A DNA stretch of 53,128 nucleotides from an uncultured Lachnospiraceae bacterium (GTDB lineage Bacteria > Bacillota > Clostridia > Lachnospirales > Lachnospiraceae). Within the stretch, counting starts at the first letter, position 1. Each line of letters opens with the position of its first letter. A program made the position numbers and the translations under genes. The stretch lies in NCBI GenBank assembly GCA_910588965.1, contig CAJUSO010000023.1:1-53128 (forward strand). Reading direction: 5' to 3'. The notes below the pieces were generated by a model. It was not told the origin of the DNA, did no database searches, and was given only the letters and a program-made list of their open reading frames with translations. This document shows, one piece after another, positions 42,801-50,600 of the stretch.

Positions 42801-44081
42801 ATTTCCCTGACAGAGGTAAGCAGGCAGGCAGAAGCGGCTTTGGCAGAGGGAGAAGAAGCTGGCGGCATGGTAGGGGACAGTGCGTTCCAGAATTGTATCC
42901 GGCTGGTACGTGCTAGCTTGCCGGAAGGGATAACATCCCTTGGGAGCCTGGCCTTCCAGGGCTGTACCAGCCTGCGGGATGTCAGCCTGCCAGGCAGCCT
43001 GGAAGCCATTGGCCAGGAAGCCTTTGGCGGCTGCCGGAACCTTCCCAGGCTGGTATTGCCTGGGCAGGTAGCAGAGATAGGGAGCCTGGCTTTCCAGGGG
43101 TGCAGCAGTCTGGCGGAACTTACCCTGCCGGACAGCCTGGTATCTATCGGGAGGTTTGCCTTTGTGGAATGTACAAGGCTTTCCTACATTGCTTTGCCGG
43201 AGCGTTTGGGATCCATTGGGTACAACGCCTTTGAAGGGTGCCCGGAGAACTTGGTATTGGGCGTAGTCCCAGGCAGCTATGCAAGGGAATATGCAAAAAA
43301 AATGGGGATGGAATACCGCTATACCAAGGCATGCGCCCATAGCTATACCTCACAGGTTACAAAGGAGCCTACCTGTACCCAAGCAGGGGAGAGGGTTTAT
43401 ACCTGTACCATTTGCGAAGAATCCTACCAGGAGCCGGTTGCAGCAACAGGGCATTCCTATAAGACAACGGTCAATAAGCCTGCGCCCCAGAAGGATGGCA
43501 GCATCATCCAGGAATGTGCAGCCTGCGGTGACAAGATTGAGACAAAGATTGCGGCAATCAAGGGCATGTCCCTGTCCAAAACAGAATACACCTATAATGG
43601 CAAAGCCCAAAAGCCTGGGGTATCCGTATCAGACAGCCAGGGGCGCAAGCTGCAGGAAGGCAAGGATTATACAGTATCTTATCCTGCCGGCAGGAAGAAT
43701 CCTGGGAAATATACCGTAACTGTCCGTTTTATGGGGAATTACAGCGGGACATTACAGTCGGTGTTTACAATCTTCCCCAAAGGCACTTCCATTTCCAAGG
43801 TAACCGCCAAGAAAAATGGCTTTACCGTGAAATGGAAGAAGCAGGCCAGCCAGATTTCCAGCTATGAGATACAGTATTCTACCAGCAAGAAGTTTACGAA
43901 GAAGGCTACAACCAGCATTTTGGGCAGCAAGAAAGCAGTATCTAAGGGCGTCTCCAAGCTGAAGGCAAAAAAGAAATATTACATCAGGATACGCACGTTT
44001 AAAAATGTCAAGGTATCAGGGAAAGACACTACGCTTTTCTCAAGCTGGTCTAAGGTTAAGTCTGTCACTACAAAGAAATAA
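39864..44081 (+). CDS. BspA-like leucine-rich-repeat surface protein
   Basis: A 1405-residue exported protein. A signal peptide (about 1-27, ending AYA) is followed by three BspA-type LRR blocks, each opened by a short beta unit such as YKKLSDGSLEITGYTGE, FLYRELGDGTLEITGYQGE or YEEMVDGTLSVAK. The LRR units follow the ~23-residue LRR_5 pattern (AFAGCTGLKEVKLP). From about 1153 comes the shared module: two CxxC pairs (YTCTIC, ECAAC), an MBG-like domain (YTYNGKAQKPGVSVSD) and a very basic FN3-like domain to the end. There is no LPXTG motif or membrane anchor. BspA relatives bind host matrix proteins and other bacteria; adhesion here is inferred. A second, shorter paralogue follows. Confidence 0.9.
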   Translation: MKYKRLLCLGLAAALSGSALPGELAYAKEPAAQESPAPGQDQIQGRAIVEDAAFQYEEMVDGTLSVAKVKDTAAIELVIPAQVDGKKVGSLGAGAFQECTALKKVTFPSGVQFGGALFFDCDSLEEVVLAQDDPNYIIEEGVLYDRQKETLIFCSRAKSGRLALPGTITEIDDNALKNCAGLTEVTLPDSLTLIGGNAFMDCKGLTQVTLPKAVEISYGNPFWGCEGLESIVLDAENPHYTCQDDVLYNKDMTELICFPGGKGGDFEIPESVLKLRYEAFFGCRKLASIRIPARMGIGNGYENYFADCDALTEISVDASNPNASSKGKMLFGFGGRLRICPAGIKNAVIPDGTRTVADSALASAVRETVQFPASVKKIEGNPEDWGKPFVMIVPEGSYAETYAKEHGIEFRYTEGSSEETGNIDGFDYKKLSDGSLEITGYTGEAKEVEVPSVLGQDPVSQIGFNAFYGRADITGITLPEGVTLIGSSAFAGCTGLKEVKLPQGLEVIRSGAFSGCSGLAGIELPEGLEQISDDTFRGCASLKEMALPRGISIVGERSPFMECYSLERISIAEDDLDYQCIDGALYDKGKTELLCCPAKKEGVLQLPGTVTVIADNALQGCGSLTEVSLPEGLLEIGDFAFDGCSSLAGIELPDSLADIGPEAFRKCTSFKQVNLPANAKGCENKVFNLCSQLERITVDAGNPEYTAQDGILYNKGMTKLIYVPAQVSGSYAVPESVTEIGIDALDNAVSLEEIRIHKGVQTGQFHTMWNTMVFCSGLKDIVIEEGHPDFYSKDGMVYAVEGDGLEMCPGGRMEPSVPEGTPKIGAMAFSHMELEFGTPIPREAITVPASVKEIQNLRKEYVKLMIVEKESYAETYAKEHEIPYRYTDGTGPDEPGPDDPIEGQDFLYRELGDGTLEITGYQGEKTELSIPSKLPSVSGTGEREVARIGERAFADRYDLEKVELPQGIAYIGKEAFQNCISLTEVSRQAEAALAEGEEAGGMVGDSAFQNCIRLVRASLPEGITSLGSLAFQGCTSLRDVSLPGSLEAIGQEAFGGCRNLPRLVLPGQVAEIGSLAFQGCSSLAELTLPDSLVSIGRFAFVECTRLSYIALPERLGSIGYNAFEGCPENLVLGVVPGSYAREYAKKMGMEYRYTKACAHSYTSQVTKEPTCTQAGERVYTCTICEESYQEPVAATGHSYKTTVNKPAPQKDGSIIQECAACGDKIETKIAAIKGMSLSKTEYTYNGKAQKPGVSVSDSQGRKLQEGKDYTVSYPAGRKNPGKYTVTVRFMGNYSGTLQSVFTIFPKGTSISKVTAKKNGFTVKWKKQASQISSYEIQYSTSKKFTKKATTSILGSKKAVSKGVSKLKAKKKYYIRIRTFKNVKVSGKDTTLFSSWSKVKSVTTKK

Positions 44082-44105
44082 GCCCGTTGCCTGCGGGGAT
44101 GACAT

Positions 44106-44135
44106 AGGCCGGGGAGAGGCGTAAGGCCCCGGCCT
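44106..44135 (+). other. GC-rich hairpin between the two LRR genes
   Basis: AGGCCGGGG (44106-44114) pairs with CCCCGGCCT (44127-44135) perfectly around a 12-base loop, with no T-run. It lies 24 bases after one stop codon and just before the ribosome binding site of the next gene. It is more likely an mRNA processing or stability element than a terminator, so the two LRR genes are probably cotranscribed. Confidence 0.6.
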
Positions 44136-44152
44136 GCAGAGGAGGAAAAGGA

Positions 44153-46972
44153 ATGAAGTTTAAAACGTTGTTGTGTTGGGGGATAGCGCTGTCGCTGGTA
44201 TGTTCCGGCCTGCCGCAAGGGATGGCATATGCGCAGGAAGCCCCTTCCCAGGAGGAGGGAACCGGGGAAGAGGAGGAAACAAGCGCAAAGCTCAGCTGTG
44301 AATTGCTGGAGGACGGCACATGGGAGGTGTCTGCCGACGCAGGGGAGGCCTATGGGGAGCTGGTAATCCCAGCAGAGATAGAAGGCAGCAAGGTCAGCCG
44401 CATTGCCCCAAACGGCTTTGCCCAGTGCGATACCCTCACAAAGGTTACCATTTTGGCAGAACTTACAGAAATCGGCGGGTCTGCGTTCCAGGGCTGCAAA
44501 AACCTGCAGGAGGTAGCCATACCAGGCAGCGTACAGGCAATCGGCTCTTTTGCCTTCGATGGCTGCAGCGCCCTTACCAGGGTGGAATTGCCAGAAGGGC
44601 TTGCCGCCATCAGTTCCTGTGCATTCCAGATGTGCACCAGCCTGGATGGGATGGCATTTCCCAGCACGCTGAAAGAAATCGGGAATTTTGCTTTTTCTAA
44701 CTGCAGCTTGACGCAGGCGGCTCTCCCAGATGGCTTAGAGGTGATAGAAGGGGTTCCCTTTGCCTACTGCAGGAACCTGGAGAAAATCACAATCAGCGGG
44801 GAAAACCAAGCATATACTGCTACGCCGGACGGCGTCTTATACACCAAAGACATGGCAAGGCTGATTTGCTGCCCAGGCAAGCTGTCTGGTAAATTTGAGG
44901 TTCCTGCGGACGTTACTGCAATCAGCGGCTCCGCATTTTATGGCTGCGCAGGCTTAGAAAGCGTCCATCTGCCCAAAGGTATCGGGAATTTGATGTTAGA
45001 TCCTTTTAATGGGTGCAGTTCCCTTACGGAAATTACAGTGGATGAAGAAAATGCCGTTTATGCCTCCCAAGATGGTTTCCTGCTCAATAAGGCCAAGGAT
45101 ACGGTGCTTGTCTGCCCTACCGGCAAAGAGGATATGGAAATCCCATCGGGCGTTACGAAATTGGAGCAGAATGCCCTGCAGAGCTGCAGCCCGGTATTAA
45201 AGATCCTTTCCCTCCCCAAAAGCATTACGGCAATCGGCGAAAGCCTGGAACTTATCCCAGATCTGATTATGATTGTGGAGAAACCTGCCGAAGGGGAGGA
45301 ACCCAGCTATGCCGAGCAGTATGCCAAAGAGAAAAAGATACCATACTATTATTCCAGGGAAGAAATCCCGGACAACCCGGATAATCCAGATAACCCCGAT
45401 AATCCAGATAATCCGGACAATCCCGATAATCCAGACAACCCGGATAACCCGGATGACCCGGACAATCCAGTTGCCAAAGATTACCGGTTCCAGGATTTAG
45501 GGGGCAATGAACTTGAAATTATAGAATACACAGGTAAGGATACAGAGATTACCCTTCCTGACCAGGTGGATGGGAAAAAGGTTTCAGCGATTGGGCCTAA
45601 AGCCTTTGCCAACCATTTTACCTTACAGAAGGTAGAGATGCCGAAGGGCATTACATCTATTGGCAGCGGCGCATTCCAAAACTGCCTGTCCCTGGAAGAG
45701 GTAGCCTTTGCGGCTGAGGCTTCCCAGGCAGAAGGGGAGGCTTCCCAGGGCGGGGAAATCGGTGAAGGTGCGTTCCAGAACTGTATCCGCCTGTCCCAGG
45801 TTGCATTGCCGTCGGGCATTGTAAAAATCGGCAGCCAGGCCTTCCAGTCCTGCCATTTGCTGTCAGGTATCGCTATCCCCTCTGGCGTTACAGAGATTGG
45901 GGATGAGGCATTTGGCGGCTGCACGCGCCTGTCTTCTGTTACATTGCCGGAAGGCCTTGTGGAAGTGGGCAGTTTGGCCTTCCAGTCTTGTGAAGCCTTG
46001 GTATCCCTTAGCTTGCCGGAGACGGCAGAAAAAATCGGAAGGTTTGCCTTCCTGGAATGCCGGAACTTAAAGTCCGTTGTGCTGCCCCAGAAGATAGCAA
46101 GCATCGGTTATGATGCCTTCGGCGGATGCCATAAGGACTTAGGGATGGGCGTTATCCATGGCAGCTATGCTGCAGCTTATGCAAAGCAGATGGGAATGGC
46201 TTATTATTATACCAAAGAGCCTGTCCACAATTACAGCAAGCAGGAGGTGCTCTTAGAGCCGTCCTGTACTGCCAAGGGGGAAAAGCGTTATACCTGTGTT
46301 ATTTGTGACAGCACATACACGGAGCCAATGGATGAGCTTGGGCATCATTATGAAACAAGCGTCCAGAAAGCCACGCCCCAGAAGGATGGCAGCGTCATCC
46401 AGCAGTGCAGCCGCTGTGACAGCAAGATTGAGACGGGGATTTCCAAGGTGAAGGGCGCCGCCCTGTCAGCCGCGTCCTACACATATAACGGCAGTGAAAA
46501 GAAGCCTTCCCTAAAGGTAACGGACAATAATGGACGTGTGCTCATAGAGGGGACGGATTATACCGTTTCCTATCCATCTGGCAGGAAGAAGGTGGGCAGC
46601 TATACGGTAACTGTCCAGCTGAAAGGGAATTACAGCGGAACCCTGCAGCAGGCATTTACCATCATGCCGAAAGGGACTTCTATTTCCAAGGTTACGGGGA
46701 AATCAAAGGCATTTTCCATGAAATGGAAGAAGCAGGCAACGGAGATGACAGGTTACCAAATCCAGTATTCTACCAGCAGCAAATTTACGAAGAAGACGAC
46801 CGCTTCCCTCCAGATAAGCAAGAAATCGGTTTCCCGCAGCGTTACGAAGCTGAAGGCCAAGAAGAAATACTACATCCGCATCCGCACTTACAAAAACGTT
46901 AAGGTTGCAGGGAAGGATACCGCGCTGTATTCCAGCTGGTCCAAGGTGAAGTCGGTAACTACGAAAAAATAA
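44153..46972 (+). CDS. BspA-like leucine-rich-repeat surface protein, shorter paralogue
   Basis: A 939-residue exported protein with the same plan as its upstream neighbour. A signal peptide (about 1-25, ending AYA) is followed by two LRR blocks (about 45-400 and 440-680) joined by a Pro-Asp-Asn linker, then the shared Cys-pair (YTCVIC, QCSRC), MBG-like (YTYNGSEKKPSLKVTD) and FN3-like module from about 685. The final ~230 residues are much more similar to the neighbour than chance allows, as is the last LRR block. No LPXTG motif is present. GAGGAGG precedes the ATG. A strong terminator follows the stop. Confidence 0.9.
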   Translation: MKFKTLLCWGIALSLVCSGLPQGMAYAQEAPSQEEGTGEEEETSAKLSCELLEDGTWEVSADAGEAYGELVIPAEIEGSKVSRIAPNGFAQCDTLTKVTILAELTEIGGSAFQGCKNLQEVAIPGSVQAIGSFAFDGCSALTRVELPEGLAAISSCAFQMCTSLDGMAFPSTLKEIGNFAFSNCSLTQAALPDGLEVIEGVPFAYCRNLEKITISGENQAYTATPDGVLYTKDMARLICCPGKLSGKFEVPADVTAISGSAFYGCAGLESVHLPKGIGNLMLDPFNGCSSLTEITVDEENAVYASQDGFLLNKAKDTVLVCPTGKEDMEIPSGVTKLEQNALQSCSPVLKILSLPKSITAIGESLELIPDLIMIVEKPAEGEEPSYAEQYAKEKKIPYYYSREEIPDNPDNPDNPDNPDNPDNPDNPDNPDNPDDPDNPVAKDYRFQDLGGNELEIIEYTGKDTEITLPDQVDGKKVSAIGPKAFANHFTLQKVEMPKGITSIGSGAFQNCLSLEEVAFAAEASQAEGEASQGGEIGEGAFQNCIRLSQVALPSGIVKIGSQAFQSCHLLSGIAIPSGVTEIGDEAFGGCTRLSSVTLPEGLVEVGSLAFQSCEALVSLSLPETAEKIGRFAFLECRNLKSVVLPQKIASIGYDAFGGCHKDLGMGVIHGSYAAAYAKQMGMAYYYTKEPVHNYSKQEVLLEPSCTAKGEKRYTCVICDSTYTEPMDELGHHYETSVQKATPQKDGSVIQQCSRCDSKIETGISKVKGAALSAASYTYNGSEKKPSLKVTDNNGRVLIEGTDYTVSYPSGRKKVGSYTVTVQLKGNYSGTLQQAFTIMPKGTSISKVTGKSKAFSMKWKKQATEMTGYQIQYSTSSKFTKKTTASLQISKKSVSRSVTKLKAKKKYYIRIRTYKNVKVAGKDTALYSSWSKVKSVTTKK
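45368..45469 (+). repeat. 9-base coding repeat: Pro-Asp-Asn linker
   Basis: About eleven units of the codon triplet Pro-Asp-Asn (one Pro-Asp-Asp) encode residues 406-439. Synonymous variation (CCG/CCA/CCC, GAC/GAT, AAC/AAT) is high, so the tract is old or under selection for the peptide. It joins the two LRR blocks. The upstream paralogue has only a short PDEPGPDDP linker at the matching position. Confidence 0.92.
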
Positions 46973-46996
46973 AAGTCCTATAGGACAAAAAGGAGC

Positions 46997-47038
46997 AAAA
47001 GAGCCGCCGCACGATAGCCCGTGCAGCGGCTCTTTTTT
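46997..47038 (+). terminator. Rho-independent terminator after the LRR genes
   Basis: AAAAGAGCCGCCGCACG (46997-47013) pairs with CGTGCAGCGGCTCTTTT from 47020 on across a short loop with one mismatch, ending in TTTTTT. Confidence 0.92.
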
Positions 47039-47646
47039 GGTATGGTTCCGGGAAAAAGAGGCAATCAGAAGCGGATGCTGCCCATTCTATACATTTGGGA
47101 CCTAAGTATGCCCAGATAGGTACAAAAGCTTTGTGGGTTAAATTTAATCAATAAAATAAGCCATTTACGTGATGTAATTTTGTTTTGCCCATCGGCACTA
47201 TAACGTATAACAATTTTGATTATAATATGCATTTTGTTCAAAACACAAAAAATTATTCTTATCTAGTATCGATTATTGTCAAATATATCAAAAAAATACC
47301 ACCATAAATAGGAAGAATCACACCTAAAAAGAAATTAATAAGTATGTTATATTTAATACATTGTGATGCTTAATATATGTTTGTGTCTGTGTTTTCCCCT
47401 TATCTATAACAGCTGGAAGGCCGGGGTTTTTCATGGGGGGCGTTTTTCTATGCTGGCTGCTGTTATTTTACGGACCAGCTTTATGGAACGGGAGGCTTCA
47501 TGGATGCAGGACATATTTAAGGTATGTAACTTTATTGTAGGAAGGAAAATTTGGTGCAGTATGTGGATCCGTTGGTTGGGATAGATAAAACCAGAAAGGT
47601 TCTGTATACGCACCAGGAATGCATCCAGAAGGAGGGATTTAAGGAA
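47039..47646. other. AT-rich 608-base upstream region of the GH38 gene
   Basis: No gene is supported. From about 47120 to 47380 the sequence is strikingly AT-rich compared with the rest of the window. It includes TATAAT at 47221-47226, but only a weak partner (CTATAA) stands 17 bases upstream, so I cannot place a promoter confidently. A 73-codon open frame at 47363-47584 has no ribosome binding site or recognisable product. Confidence 0.5.
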
Positions 47647-50600
47647 ATGAAGTACAGAAAAAAGAAAAAAGTCCTTGCTGCAGCATTAGCGGCCGTTATG
47701 GCTATCGGTGCGGCAGCGCCCATCAATGTACAGGCTGCGGCTTATGATGGGCACACCATGTATATGGTAGCCAACGCCCATATTGATACGGCTTGGCAAT
47801 GGCCGTATGAGGATACGGCGCGGGACATCCTCAAAGATACGGTGGGGAGGGAGATCAATGCGCTGAAGGAAGATCCAAGCCGTAGGTTTACGATGTCTGC
47901 GTCGAAGCACTATGAATGGGTAAAAGAATACTACCCAGAAATGTATGAAGACGTAAAGAAGTTTATGGCGAACGGGCAATGGGATAACCCGGGCGGGCAG
48001 GTAGTGGAACCGGACTTAAATATCCCAAGCGGCGAGTCTTTGGTGCGCCAGAGCCTGGAAGGCCAGCATTTCTTTGAAAAGGAATTCGGAAAAACAAGTA
48101 CCGTTGGCTATGTGCCGGATACGTTTGGCTTTAGCGGCCAGTTCCCCCAGATTTTAGAGAAGAGCGGCATGACTAGTTTTGTCACTACAAAACTGAATTG
48201 GCAGAATGACGGCTATAATGGAGCTTTAGAAAGGAAATCTGATGTTTACTTATGGAATGGTATTGATGGGAAATCACAGATACTTTCTTATGCCCCGTAT
48301 AGGGATTATCAATCAGATTATAGCGATGATGTGATTAAACAAGCGCTTGCACGGAACAAACAGCAGGGGTCAGAGACAAAGGTCAAGGTTGCGCTTGGGA
48401 TGTTTGGCGGCGGCGATCATGGCGGCGGCGTTGACGGTAACGGGTTTAACAAGTATGTCAATAAAACCGTTGACGGTGCAGAGGTGAAAATTGCAACAAT
48501 TTCAGAATTCTTTAATGATTTGAAAAAAGAAGATCTTACGAACGTACGCGAAGTGGATGGGGAAATGTATTTTGAAAACCATCGCGGTACGTACACATCT
48601 TGGGGGCAGGTAAAGAAATACAACCGTAAAAATGAAATCCTTGCAGAAAAAGCAGAGAAAGCTGCTGCAGTCGGCAACTGGCTGAACGCCATGCCGGATG
48701 CGGATGCGGCAAACCTCAGTAAAGCATGGGACAGGATCCTGATTAACCAGTTCCATGACGTTTTGCCGGGGTCAGCCCTTCCATATGCTTATATGGATAC
48801 CTATAACGATCAGGAACTGGCAGAGCGGCTGATGGAAAACGCCCTTGGCAGCGGCATGGATTCCATGGCATATGTGGCCGATACACAGGTGGAAGGCACG
48901 CCGGTATTGGTATTCAATGCATTATCCTGGGATAGGGATGGGATGGTTGAAGCAGAGGTGAAGTTTGAGGAAAGTATCCCTGCCAACCTGGCTGTTTATG
49001 ACGGCTCAGAAAAACTGCTGACGGCCGTGTTAAAACGCGATGATGAAAACAAGACAGCCAAAATCCGTTTTTACGCAAAAGATATCCCAGCCGTTGGGTA
49101 CAAGGTATTCTCCGTAGGCGCGGATAAAGGAGGAAACGTCGCTTCTTCCCTATCCATATCCAATACAGGGAATGATATTGTAATGGAAAATGAAAACCTG
49201 AAAGTAGAGATAGACAAAGGGACCGGCAATATCCGCCAGATCTATAACAAAAAGGACGGCAATAGGAAAGTATTTGTTGATGGGACCGGCAGTGAACTGC
49301 ATGTGTTAAAAGATACGGGCGGAAGAAACTATCCGGCATGGGATTTAATAAGAAGTGAAATGAATGCCGCCCCAATTGGGATTATAAATGAAGCCCAGTC
49401 TGTGAAGGTGGTGGAAGAAAATGCACAGCGTGTTACTGTACGCGTAACAAAAAAATGGATGGATTCTGTTTTCATACAGGATGTTATCTTAGACGCCAAC
49501 AGCGATAAAGTCGATGTCGATATGCAAGTGGATTGGAAAGAGAACCAGCAGATGCTGAAGGTCGCGTTCCCAATCGCAGCAGACGCCGATATGGCCAGCT
49601 ATGAAATGGCGTATGGAAGCCTTGAGCGGCCGACAACGAGGGATACGGAACTGGATGCAAGGAAATTTGAAGTATCCGGGCATAAATGGGCAGATATCAC
49701 GGACAATGCTGGAAGCCACGGCGTAAGTATCTTAAACGATTGCAAATATGGCTGGGATGCATTGAAGCAGGATGACGGAGGTACAAGGCTGAGGCTGTCT
49801 GTGCTCCGTTCCCCCATGGGCGCGCCGCAAGGATGCGCTGGATGGGAGCCGAGGGCATACTACATAGAAAGGACGCATCACGAACTGTCCTATTCTATTT
49901 ATCCGCATAAGAGTGACTGGAAAGCTGCGGATACCGTCCATAAAGGATATGAATTCAACTATGGGGTCGATGCGAAACAAGTGCTGAAACATGAAGGAAA
50001 ACTTGGCGGAAACCACTCCTTCGCATCCGCAAAAAGCGATGGCAACAATGTCCAGCTGAGCGTTATAAAAACCCCGACAGATGACGCAGGGGCGAAAAAC
50101 AAACTTGTCCTCCGTACTTATGAATCGGAAGGAAAAGATGGAAGCAGGGTAACACTGACACTTCCTGGCAGGGTTACTTCCGCAAAAGAAGTCAACCTGT
50201 TAGAGCATAACGACAGCAAATTAAACAAAAACATCGAAATCAATGGCAATACGGTTTCTTATACTGTAGATAAATATGAAATTACTACCGTAGAAGTCGC
50301 TCTGGATGGAAGCGGTTTCGAACAGGCAGAATTGTTATCGAAACCGGCAGATCTTTCTAAATTCTATAATGTAGACGGGACAAGCCCGGATGCAAACAGG
50401 AAAGAAGGAGATTTTGACGGGAAAGGGAATACAATCCCAGAAGCATTATGGGAATCAACCATTACTTATAACGGCGCTGAATTCCAGATGGGCCCAGGGG
50501 CAGGCAGTGAAAAGAACTTCGTGAAAGCTGCGGGCCAGAGGATCCGTCTGCCAGAAGGGAAATATGACGCCATCTATATACTTGGCACAGCGGCTGGCGA

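Noticed and set aside
47363..47584. 73-codon open frame before the mannosidase gene
   Set aside because: No ribosome binding site or recognisable sequence; treated as leader DNA.
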